Under the pieces are notes generated by a model, which saw nothing but the letters and a program-made list of their open reading frames with translations, searched no databases and was not told where the DNA came from. Both the position numbers and the translations under genes were made by a program. Source: Williamsia sterculiae (GTDB lineage: Bacteria > Actinomycetota > Actinomycetes > Mycobacteriales > Mycobacteriaceae). From it: a stretch of DNA of 64,000 nucleotides. Below are positions 21,096-28,301 of this stretch, piece after piece; the stretch's first letter is position 1; each line of letters opens with the position of its first letter. Location: assembly GCF_900156495.1 (NCBI RefSeq), contig NZ_FTNT01000012.1:62001-126000 (forward strand), given 5' to 3'.

Positions 21096-21608
21096 ATGAC
21101 CGCAGACCTCACCGTGACCGATACCTTGCCCACCGCGGGTGAGCGGGAATCGTTGCTACAGTTCCTGGCCCGACAACGCGACCTCGTGTGTTGGAAGGTC
21201 GCCGGTTGCTCCGACGATGCCGCGCACCGGACCAGCATGCCCTCGGGGTTGACCATGGTGGGTCTGGTGAATCATCTGACCGACGTGGAACGGTCCTGGT
21301 TCCGGGAGGTGTTCGCCGGCGCCGAAGACCTCGACTACGGATGGTCCGAGGAGGATCCCGACGCCGAGTTCCGGGTGGACCCGTCGGTGAGCGTGGACGA
21401 ACTGATCACCGCCTACCGCACCGAGACGGCACTGTGCGACGCCGCGATCGCGGGTCGTGGTCTCGACGAGATGGCGGTCACCCGCCCGATGTCGCTGCGC
21501 TGGATCATCCAGCACATGATCGAGGAGACCGCACGGCATCTCGGCCACCTCGACCTGCTGCGGGAACTCGCCGACGGTCAGGTGGGTCAGGAGCCGGACA
21601 CACGGTGA
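21096..21608 (+). CDS. DinB/DUF664 family protein
   Basis: A 170-residue four-helix-bundle protein. Metal-ligand histidines are visible in LVNHLTDVERSWF and in HMIEETARHLGHLDLLREL, the pattern of the DinB-like/DUF664 family, related to mycothiol- or bacillithiol-dependent transferases. MSLRWIIQHMIEETARH is a family hallmark. The reaction is unknown; thiol-dependent detoxification is a family-based possibility. It is not the DNA polymerase DinB found at 37977. Confidence 0.85.
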   Translation: MTADLTVTDTLPTAGERESLLQFLARQRDLVCWKVAGCSDDAAHRTSMPSGLTMVGLVNHLTDVERSWFREVFAGAEDLDYGWSEEDPDAEFRVDPSVSVDELITAYRTETALCDAAIAGRGLDEMAVTRPMSLRWIIQHMIEETARHLGHLDLLRELADGQVGQEPDTR

Positions 21609-21672
21609 CAGCCGGATCGGTCGGTGACTCTCCACGTGGTCTGCGCGGCCGCGTGGAGGCGTACACCGAGCG

Positions 21673-22251
21673 ATGCTGAACCAGCACTGGGTCCTCCTTG
21701 GCGCGGCATTCGGGCTGATCGGCAGTGTCCGGTATGCCACGTCCACCGCGGTGGGCGAGGCCCGACCGAATCTGGTGACCTGGACGCTGTGGGCAACCGC
21801 GCCGCTCATCGCGTTCGCCGCCCAACTCGACGCCGGCGTCGGGCTGCCCGCGGTGATGACGCTGAGCGCGGGTGTGGGGCCAACCATCGTCCTTATCACG
21901 GCGCTGAGCACTCGCCACCACTACACGGACCTGCGCCGGTCGGACCGGACCTGCGCCGCACTTGCGGTGATCGCCTTGGTGGTCTGGTGGGGCATGGGCG
22001 ACGCTCCCATCGCCGTAGTCGTCGCCGTCGCGGCCGATGCCCTCGCCGCCGCTCCCACGGTGGTGAAGGCGTGGAAACTGCCACGGACCGAGAACGTGCT
22101 GTTCTACCTCCTGATCGGCGTCGGTGCGGTGATCACCCTCCTGACGATCACGGACTGGCACCCCACGACGTGGATCTTCGTGGCCTACCAGATCACCGTG
22201 TGCACGGTGGTGATCGGCGTGGTGACCACTCGCCGCCGGGTCGTGATCTGA
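21673..22251 (+). CDS. Multi-pass membrane protein of unknown function
   Basis: A 192-residue protein with six or seven apparent membrane helices spread over the whole length (for example LGAAFGLIGSVRYA, VTWTLWATAPLIAFAAQL and IGVGAVITLLTI). RYAT near residue 20 and PTVVKAWKLP between helices are conserved-looking polar spots. Length and topology recall small seven-helix transporters, but I do not recognise the family. It lies between the DinB-like and TPR genes, read in the same direction. Confidence 0.72.
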   Translation: MLNQHWVLLGAAFGLIGSVRYATSTAVGEARPNLVTWTLWATAPLIAFAAQLDAGVGLPAVMTLSAGVGPTIVLITALSTRHHYTDLRRSDRTCAALAVIALVVWWGMGDAPIAVVVAVAADALAAAPTVVKAWKLPRTENVLFYLLIGVGAVITLLTITDWHPTTWIFVAYQITVCTVVIGVVTTRRRVVI

Positions 22252-22263
22252 CAGGCTGGCCTG

Positions 22264-22770
22264 ATGACCGACACGGATCGCGACCTCGAGCACACTCTCG
22301 ACGACATCGTTGCCGCCCGTGACCGCGACGACATGCAGCCGACCGTCGATGCCCTCGAGCGGCAGCTGCGGTTGCACCCCGACAACGCGCGGGTCAACTA
22401 CGAGATGGGCGGCGCCCATGACACTGCGGGCGCGGAAGAGCTGGCCCTGGGCTTCTACGAACGCGCTCTCGACCTGGGACTCGACGGCGACCTGCGAGTG
22501 CGCTGTCTGCTGCAGTACGGCAGCACCCTGCGCAATCTCGGCCGCGGCGCCGAATCGCTGGCCGTCTTCGACAGGGCCGTCGATGCGGATCCGGATCTGG
22601 CCGCACTGAAAGTGTTCCGGGCGTTGACGCTTCACTCGATGGATCGTCGTGACGCCGCGCTCGCGGAGCTACTGCTGGTGATCGCCGACCATGTCCCGAC
22701 GGCGGACATCGCGCGGTACACCGCCGCCATCCGTGGCAACGCACGGTATCTGTCCGACCTGGACGGGTGA
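22264..22770 (+). CDS. Tetratricopeptide repeat protein
   Basis: A 168-residue soluble protein. At least three TPR-like helix pairs are visible: residues about 40-70 (LHPDNARVNYEMGGAHDTAG), 75-110 (LALGFYERALDLGL then LLQYGSTLRNLGRGAESLAV) and 115-150 (FDRAVDADPDLAALKVFRAL). The pattern is that of the small TPR proteins widespread in bacteria, probably a protein-binding scaffold. The start ATG is 12 nt after the preceding stop, so the two may share a transcript. Confidence 0.8.
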   Translation: MTDTDRDLEHTLDDIVAARDRDDMQPTVDALERQLRLHPDNARVNYEMGGAHDTAGAEELALGFYERALDLGLDGDLRVRCLLQYGSTLRNLGRGAESLAVFDRAVDADPDLAALKVFRALTLHSMDRRDAALAELLLVIADHVPTADIARYTAAIRGNARYLSDLDG

Positions 22771-22909
22771 GCCGTGTGGCGATAGCCCACGACCACTCGG
22801 TCAATGCTCGATGTCGGACCTCGCAGGTAGCATGGGTAGTAGTAGAACTTAGCTGACGCGGGCTTCACGGAATGACGTTCTGATCCTTCTGCGCCGGAAG
22901 CTGTCTCGC

Positions 22910-24058
22910 ATGTTCACCTACACCGACACCACCGTCGACGACGGGCTGTTGTCCACATCACCGGTCGTCGATCTCATCGCCGCCGGCCACGACTCCCAAC
23001 GCCTCGAGCGCCAGTCCAACGCACGCACCATCCTCTCCGCCTACCGCATCGGTCTGGCACGATTCCACGACATCCTCACCCGCACCGACGAACTCAACCC
23101 GCACATCGGCCACCACGCCGACAAGGCCTGCACCGGCGAGATCTCACTGCAATTCGGGGTGTCGAAAACCATGGCCGGTTCCTGGTTCGCCCTCGGCGCC
23201 AAGCGCGACAACCTACCGATCATCCTCTCCGCCTACCTCGACGGACAGTTCAGCTACCGCCGCGCCCACCTCCTCGCCACCACACTCACCGGCGTACACA
23301 CCGATAATCTCGACCACGCCCAGTCCGACGCCATCGCACTGGCCCGAGAACCACTCACCGACACCACGCTGCGCGACCGACTCGACGCACTCATCATCGA
23401 GCTCGATCCCGACAAAGCCGCCGCCGACCGCGAGAAATTCACCAACAACCAGAACATCCGGGTGACCAAAGACCGCCACGGCCACTCCACCCTCGACGGC
23501 TGCATCCCCGCCGCCCAAGGCGAACACCACCGTCAGCGCATAACCACCCTCATCACGCAGCGCCTGTGCGAACACGACTCACGATCGACACGCCAACGGC
23601 GAGTCGCCGCGCTGGCCGACATCCAGGGCATGACCACCCTCGCCCGCGACTGCACCACCTCGCAGTGCCCGGCCGCCGCGGCCGTCACCACCGCGCCCAC
23701 ACCATCAGCACCCGTGGCCACCACCCTCACCCTCCGTACCGGTCACCTCGCCCACCTCGGCCGCTACGGCACCACCGACCCCACACTCGCCGACCACCTC
23801 GTTCCCGACAGTGGCGATAACCGTGAGATCACGCCCAGCGCCCTGACCTACCGGCCATCTCGAGCACTGATCGCCGACATCCTCGCCACCGACCGCACCT
23901 GCCGATACCCCTTCTGCGACACACCCGCCGAGGACTGCGACATCGACCACATCACCCCCTTCGACCACAACGACCCCCGACGCGGCAAACTCACCATCAA
24001 CCGCAACCTCGCACCAATCTGCACCCCCGACCACCACCGAAAACACCACGGCGACTGA
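22910..24058 (+). CDS. HNH endonuclease/DUF222 protein of the 13E12 repeat family
   Basis: A 382-residue protein. The N-terminal 250 residues match the DUF222 region common in actinobacteria (GEISLQFGVSKTMAGSWFA, LDGQFSYRRAHLLA). The C-terminus is an HNH nuclease with a zinc CX4C: RTCRYPFCDTPAEDCDIDHI, followed by HNDPRRGKLTINRNLAPICT and a terminal HHRKH. The family is multicopy in mycobacteria (REP13E12), where it behaves like a mobile or phage-target element; function is unproven. DNA composition is locally richer in A and C (many ACC and CAC runs) than flanking genes. Its downstream 60 nt continue this CACCACC-rich sequence. Confidence 0.85.
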   Translation: MFTYTDTTVDDGLLSTSPVVDLIAAGHDSQRLERQSNARTILSAYRIGLARFHDILTRTDELNPHIGHHADKACTGEISLQFGVSKTMAGSWFALGAKRDNLPIILSAYLDGQFSYRRAHLLATTLTGVHTDNLDHAQSDAIALAREPLTDTTLRDRLDALIIELDPDKAAADREKFTNNQNIRVTKDRHGHSTLDGCIPAAQGEHHRQRITTLITQRLCEHDSRSTRQRRVAALADIQGMTTLARDCTTSQCPAAAAVTTAPTPSAPVATTLTLRTGHLAHLGRYGTTDPTLADHLVPDSGDNREITPSALTYRPSRALIADILATDRTCRYPFCDTPAEDCDIDHITPFDHNDPRRGKLTINRNLAPICTPDHHRKHHGD

Positions 24059-24143
24059 ATACCCACCATCGACCACCACCGCCGGATCACCTGGACCAAC
24101 CACCACACCGACCAACACATCACCACCACACCATGATCATTGA

Positions 24144-24179
24144 TCTGGACATGTGATATCCAGATATGTACTGTCCAGA
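24144..24179. promoter_or_regulatory. Nested inverted repeats before the Rrf2 gene
   Basis: Outer arms TCTGGACA (24144-24151) and TGTCCAGA (24172-24179) are perfect and enclose an inner near-palindrome ATATCCAGATAT (24156-24167). The array ends 3 nt before the Rrf2 ATG, so binding there would block expression. It is a good candidate for autoregulation by the Rrf2 protein. Confidence 0.6.
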
Positions 24180-24182
24180 CTC

Positions 24183-24680
24183 ATGGAGTTGCCGAAAGGT
24201 GTCGAGTGGGCAGCGCATGCGCTGCTCGTCCTCCACGTCGTGGGTGAGGACCGTCCCCTGTCGAGCGCAGGTCTGGCGCGCCTGTTCGACCTGTCGCCGA
24301 CGTACCTGAACAAACATCTACAGAAGCTCGCGACGGCAGGCATGGTGACCTCGGCGCGAGGCGCGAACGGCGGGTTCCGTCTCGACCGAGACGCGGAGCA
24401 GATCACCCTGCACGACGTGGTGACCGCACTGGACGGCACTCGAACCCTGTTTCGATGCAACGAGATCCGGTGCCAGGGAGTCTTCGCCGACCAGCGGGAG
24501 GTGATTCTCGCTCGGGGATTGTGTGGCATCAACCGCGCCATGGGTCAGGCAGAGGACGCCTGGAGATCGTCCCTGCGCGACGTCTCCATCGCCGCGCTGG
24601 CAGCCAACATGAACGCCGCAGCCCGCACCCGCATCATCGAGGCGACGAGCCCGAAACCGACCCTGACGGAGAACCAGTGA
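24183..24680 (+). CDS. Rrf2 family transcriptional regulator
   Basis: A 165-residue winged-helix regulator. LARLFDLSPTYLNKHLQKLA is the recognition-helix region and SARGANGGFRLDRDAEQITL the wing. Three Cys, at about residues 92, 97 and 114, lie where iron-sulfur Rrf2 proteins such as NsrR and IscR bind a cluster, but spacing (CX4C, then 16 residues) is not the canonical one. Start at ATG 24183 matches the family N-terminus; a GTG at 24153 is in frame but lies inside the inverted repeats. No Shine-Dalgarno is visible, so a leaderless message is possible. Its stop overlaps the next start as GTGA. Confidence 0.88.
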   Translation: MELPKGVEWAAHALLVLHVVGEDRPLSSAGLARLFDLSPTYLNKHLQKLATAGMVTSARGANGGFRLDRDAEQITLHDVVTALDGTRTLFRCNEIRCQGVFADQREVILARGLCGINRAMGQAEDAWRSSLRDVSIAALAANMNAAARTRIIEATSPKPTLTENQ

Positions 24681-25420
24681 CGATTGCCATCCTCGGAGCC
24701 ACCGGCACGGCCGGTGAGGCCACCACCGCCGCCGCACGGCGAGCCGGGTACGACGTGCGCGGGCTCTCGCGCGCCACCGGGGTCGACCTGCACACCGGCG
24801 CAGGTCTCGACGAAGGACTGCGCGGCATCGACGTCGTGATCGACGCCTCCAACCCCTTCCCCACGGCAGACGCCGGTCTGGACGTCGTATCCGCCTTCGC
24901 GGCCTCCACTCGACGTCTCGCGGAGGCCTGCGCCACGGCAAAGGTGCGACACCTCGTCCATCTGTCCATCTGCAACATCCATCAGCCCGCCTTCGACGGT
25001 TTCGACTACTACCTCGCCAAACGTGCCCAGGAGGAGGTGTTGGGGTCGACGCCGCTGCCCCACACGGTGATCCGGACGACGCAGTGGATGGAGTTCGCGC
25101 TGAACCCGGCCGCGGTGGCCGTCAGCGACGACGAGGTGCGCGTGCAGGACTGGCTCGTTCAGCCGATCGCTGTTGCGACGGTGGCAGAGGTCCTGGTCCA
25201 CGCCACCACCGACCAACGGGACCGGCAGGTCGCGGGACCTGACATCATCCACCTTCCCGACCTCACACGTGGGCTGCTGACGGCGACCGGTGATCCGCGC
25301 CCCGTCGTCACCGTGGAGCCGTTCGTCCCGGAGTTGGCCCGAGGCGTCCTACTCGCTCCATCCGGGGCCGAGCTGCTCGGACCCACCCCCGACGAGTGGG
25401 TGGCCGGCCGGACGGCGTGA
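24677..25420 (+). CDS. NAD(P)-binding SDR/NmrA-like protein
   Basis: A 247-residue atypical short-chain dehydrogenase. The N-terminal VTIAILGATGTAGEATTAAA is a GXXGXXG Rossmann motif; IDVVIDASNPF and HLVHLSICNIH follow, and YYLAKRAQEE supplies the Tyr-X3-Lys pair. The C-terminal half (RTTQWMEFALN) is NmrA/NAD(P)H-binding-like. The substrate is unknown. It is translated directly from the Rrf2 gene stop, so the regulator and this enzyme form a two-gene unit probably induced by the same redox or nitrosative signal. Confidence 0.85.
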   Translation: MTIAILGATGTAGEATTAAARRAGYDVRGLSRATGVDLHTGAGLDEGLRGIDVVIDASNPFPTADAGLDVVSAFAASTRRLAEACATAKVRHLVHLSICNIHQPAFDGFDYYLAKRAQEEVLGSTPLPHTVIRTTQWMEFALNPAAVAVSDDEVRVQDWLVQPIAVATVAEVLVHATTDQRDRQVAGPDIIHLPDLTRGLLTATGDPRPVVTVEPFVPELARGVLLAPSGAELLGPTPDEWVAGRTA

Positions 25421-25456
25421 CGTCGGCTCGGCCCGGTGCGCGATACCGCCGCGGAG

Positions 25457-26065
25457 TCACCGGGGGTGTGCGGGTACGACGCGCAGGTCCACATGGGCGC
25501 CGACGGTGGCGTCGAGCGCGGTGACGCACATGTCGAGGTTCTCGGCAGGCGTGATGGTGTTGTCGACGAGGCTTGCGAGCGTGGCCTCTCGGACGAAACC
25601 AATCCAGCCGAGGAAGGCTGTCTGTGCCAGGCGGCGCTCGGTCCCCGATGCGCTCGCGGCGTCGAGCACAGCCGTGCACAGCGTGGCAAACGTGGCATCT
25701 AACGGCTCGCGGACAACGGGTGTGGCGGCGATGGAACTCCGGTTCGCGATCAACACCAACGGCAGATGCCGCTCGTAGAAGTCGAGATGGGCGGCCAAGG
25801 TCGACACCAGGCCGTCACGCACCGTGCCGGCTCGATCGAAGTCGACGGTTGCGCCGAGGGTGTCGTGTGAGCGGCTCCAGATGGCCGCGAAAAGTTCGGC
25901 CTTGGTCGGAAAGTAGTGGTACACCAGCGCCCGGGTCACGCCCGCGCGTGTCGCGATCTGGCTCATCGACACGTCCTCGAACGGTTCGGACGTGAACAGC
26001 TGTTGCGCAGTGTCGAGCAGCTGGCCGCGCCGTGCGGTCGGGCTCATCCGATAGCTGGTCACCAT
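25457..26065 (-). CDS. TetR family regulator
   Basis: A 202-residue TetR protein; HTH at about residues 10-55, with EDVSMSQIATRAGVTRALVY and HYFPTKAELFAAIW forming the recognition area. The C-terminal ligand domain is of the common TetR_C type. It faces a DUF4345 membrane-protein gene across an 80-nt gap that carries a short palindrome, the usual local-repressor arrangement. The start may be ATG at 26065 (MVTSYRM) or at 26047 (MSPTARR). No ligand can be named. Confidence 0.87.
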   Translation of the reverse strand: MVTSYRMSPTARRGQLLDTAQQLFTSEPFEDVSMSQIATRAGVTRALVYHYFPTKAELFAAIWSRSHDTLGATVDFDRAGTVRDGLVSTLAAHLDFYERHLPLVLIANRSSIAATPVVREPLDATFATLCTAVLDAASASGTERRLAQTAFLGWIGFVREATLASLVDNTITPAENLDMCVTALDATVGAHVDLRVVPAHPR

Positions 26066-26089
26066 CGAAGTCTAGGTCTTGTCAACATC

Positions 26090-26101
26090 GAGGAGATCCT
26101 C
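26090..26101. promoter_or_regulatory. Short palindrome between divergent TetR and DUF4345 genes
   Basis: GAGGA and TCCTC separated by GA. It is the best symmetric element in the gap and may be the TetR operator. The arms are short, so confidence is modest. Confidence 0.35.
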
Positions 26102-26145
26102 TAGCGTCGATCTTATTATACGACTGTCAAACAGGTGGGGTGCCC

Positions 26146-26541
26146 ATGCGCGTCTTCATGATCTGGCTCAGGGTGTTCGGCGTTGTCGTCATCGGTATCG
26201 CGCTGGCCCACCTACTGTTCGGGCAGACCACCTACATCGGCGGTGGTCGTGTCAATGCCACGATGGAATCCGATCTGCGGTTCTTCAACGTCCTGTTCGC
26301 GGCATACGGGATCGCGTTCGTCTGGGCCGCGGGCGACGTCATCGGCAGGGCACGCATCATCGACATCCTCGGTGTGCTGTTCTTCGTCGGTGGCCTGGCC
26401 CGACTGCTGGCGTGGGTGGTCGCGGGTGCACCGAGCTGGTTCTACGTCGTCATGATCCCGGTCGAGCTGATCATCCCCGTCGTCCATCTGCTGGTTCTTC
26501 GCCGCATCGAACGCGGCATCGTCGGCGTCGCCACGCCGTAG
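26146..26541 (+). CDS. DUF4345 family membrane protein
   Basis: A 131-residue protein with four predicted membrane helices (VFGVVVIGIALAHLLFG; LFAAYGIAFVWAAGDVIG; ILGVLFFVGGLARLLAWVV; VVMIPVELIIPVVHLLVL). The pattern of an FNVLFAAYG segment and the final PVHLLVL-like helix fits DUF4345, often found beside TetR genes. Function is unknown. The start ATG at 26146 has CAGGTGGGG upstream; a longer frame would begin inside the TetR gene. Confidence 0.78.
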   Translation: MRVFMIWLRVFGVVVIGIALAHLLFGQTTYIGGGRVNATMESDLRFFNVLFAAYGIAFVWAAGDVIGRARIIDILGVLFFVGGLARLLAWVVAGAPSWFYVVMIPVELIIPVVHLLVLRRIERGIVGVATP

Positions 26542-26598
26542 GTCCGCTATGCCTGTCGGACACCGACACCTTCGTGGCGGCTGCGTACACTCCGACGC

Positions 26599-27171
26599 GT
26601 GCTGGATCACGGTGACACGATCGGCCATCGGCCGCGCCGGGTAGCCGTCGCAGGCGTCTCCGGCGCCGGCAAGACCACGGCGGCCCGCCGGATCGCCGAC
26701 ATGGTGGGCGCACCTCACACCGAGATCGACGCGCTGCACCACGGACCAGACTGGATACCTCGGGCCGATTTCGTTGCCGATGTGCGCGCGCTGGTGGCAG
26801 CCCCCGAGTGGGTCACCGAGTGGCAGTACGCCCACGCCCGGCCGCTCATCGCGCAACGATGCGACCTGATGGTGTGGCTCCACTACCCGTTCTGGACGGT
26901 CACCCTGCCCCGGGTCACCCGACGCACCGTGCGACGTCGTCTACACCGAGAAGTGTTGTGGAACGGGAACGTCGAACCCCCACTGCACACGATCGTCACC
27001 GACCCCGACCACATCATCCGGTGGGCGATCGCCACCCGACACACGTTCGAGGAGCGCGTCGCCGAGGTCGCCTCGCGGCACCCCACCCTGCCCATCGTGC
27101 ACCTGAGCACACCGCGGGATCTCGAACACTGGATCGCCGGCCCGCTCACGAGGGCGTCAGTCACCCAGTGA
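26599..27171 (+). CDS. P-loop kinase-like protein (adenylate kinase/FlaR-like)
   Basis: A 190-residue NTPase. Walker A is GVSGAGKTTAARRIAD near residue 19; EIDALHHGPDW follows, then a Arg-rich lid-like region VTRRTVRRRLHREVLWNGN, all features of the small adenylate-kinase-like proteins annotated as FlaR or DNA topology modulation protein. The real substrate is unknown. GTG at 26599 is the start. The last 15 nt overlap the convergent TetR gene. Confidence 0.82.
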   Translation: MLDHGDTIGHRPRRVAVAGVSGAGKTTAARRIADMVGAPHTEIDALHHGPDWIPRADFVADVRALVAAPEWVTEWQYAHARPLIAQRCDLMVWLHYPFWTVTLPRVTRRTVRRRLHREVLWNGNVEPPLHTIVTDPDHIIRWAIATRHTFEERVAEVASRHPTLPIVHLSTPRDLEHWIAGPLTRASVTQ

Positions 27172-27738
27172 CAGGATCCCGCGGGCCGACGCGACGCAGA
27201 TCGCGTCGTATTCGCGCGGGATGTCGCCACCCACGAAGGGACGAATCAATCCATACGGTCCCTGGCGCGTCGCCACCCGGGCCAGCCGGAGACGGCGCTC
27301 GGTCAGCCGCCCGTAGCGCCGCGCGGTGACCGTACGCAATGTCGCGTCGATGGCGTCGTTGATGGTCTCCACCTCGTGCCGTCGAGATTCCGGGACGAGG
27401 TCGACCAGATCGACGCGTCGGTACAGGGTCATCGCCTTCGCGTCCAACGGGTTGGACCGGCAGAACCGGGGAATGTGCACCGTCATCGCGTCCAGGGATT
27501 CGCGGGGGTCGTCGACGGCGGCCGCGGCCATCAGACCGGCATGCAATCGCGTGATCGACCGGACCCACAGGGCGCCGAACAACGCGTCTCTCGACGCGAA
27601 GCGGTGATAGATCGATCCGATCGGCGCACCGGTGATCGCAGCGACGTTCGCCACCGTCGCATCGCGCCAGTGGTCGAGACACGCCTGTGCGGCGGCGTCG
27701 AGGATCTGGTCCTCCGAGAACTTACGGGGTCTTGCCAC
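27157..27738 (-). CDS. TetR family regulator
   Basis: A 193-residue TetR protein. The HTH lies at about residues 8-52, with ATVANVAAITGAPIGSIYHR and FASRDALFGALW. The C-terminal domain contains CRSNPLDAKAMTLYRR. It is divergent from a membrane protein gene only 22 nt away, whose start lies between TAGTT (27755-27759) and AACTA (27772-27776), a possible operator. Ligand unknown. Confidence 0.87.
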   Translation of the reverse strand: MARPRKFSEDQILDAAAQACLDHWRDATVANVAAITGAPIGSIYHRFASRDALFGALWVRSITRLHAGLMAAAAVDDPRESLDAMTVHIPRFCRSNPLDAKAMTLYRRVDLVDLVPESRRHEVETINDAIDATLRTVTARRYGRLTERRLRLARVATRQGPYGLIRPFVGGDIPREYDAICVASARGILSLGD

Positions 27739-27760
27739 ACCGACACCCTAGCGTTAGTTT

Positions 27761-28294
27761 ATGAGTGTGCGAACTAGAATGCCTCCTCTAAAATTGGTTT
27801 TGGTCCACCCGCGCTGGTTGCTACCGGTGGCGTGGGCGACGTTCTGGGTCACCGTGCCGTCGGCGGTGTGGCGGGTGCTCATGATCACCGGATGTCTCCC
27901 GGGTACGGAGTCGTTGCGCGACTACGAACTCGGTGACGAGCACCTGGTGAACTATGCCTACGTCTTCGGGCTGAGCGTGGTGCAGCTCGGCACGTCCTAC
28001 CTCACCGTGGGCCTGGCCAGCCCATGGGGACGACGATGGCGCGGACACGACATCCCGGTCGTGCCGGTGATCGTGGTGGCGACGCTCGGCGGCCTGGCCG
28101 TGACCTATCTGTTCACGATCTCCATGACGTCGCAGGTACTCACCGGGTCCCGCCCCGATCAGGGACACGTGAGCGGGCTCGCCCTGTGGGTCATGAGCGC
28201 CTGCTACCTACCCATCGTCGCCTGGGGTCCGTTGGAACTGATTGCGACGTACGGCTATTGGTTACGGCGGCGCGGAGTGGTCCGTCTCGCCTGA
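27761..28294 (+). CDS. Membrane protein of unknown function next to TetR
   Basis: A 177-residue protein with four apparent membrane helices (residues about 17-38, 65-88, 97-120, 138-165). A periplasmic-side loop holds TGCLPGTESLRDYELGDEHL, with one Cys. The start is either ATG at 27761 or ATG at 27779; both are in frame and neither has a clear ribosome site. I do not recognise the family. Divergence from the TetR gene suggests it is a target of that regulator. It converges on dnaE1 with a 7-nt gap. Confidence 0.72.
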   Translation: MSVRTRMPPLKLVLVHPRWLLPVAWATFWVTVPSAVWRVLMITGCLPGTESLRDYELGDEHLVNYAYVFGLSVVQLGTSYLTVGLASPWGRRWRGHDIPVVPVIVVATLGGLAVTYLFTISMTSQVLTGSRPDQGHVSGLALWVMSACYLPIVAWGPLELIATYGYWLRRRGVVRLA

Positions 28295-28301
28295 CCACCG
28301 G

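Noticed and set aside
24059-24143. A transposon end or attachment site after the HNH gene
   Set aside because: Only CACCACC-rich low-complexity DNA is seen; no inverted ends or target duplication could be recognised.
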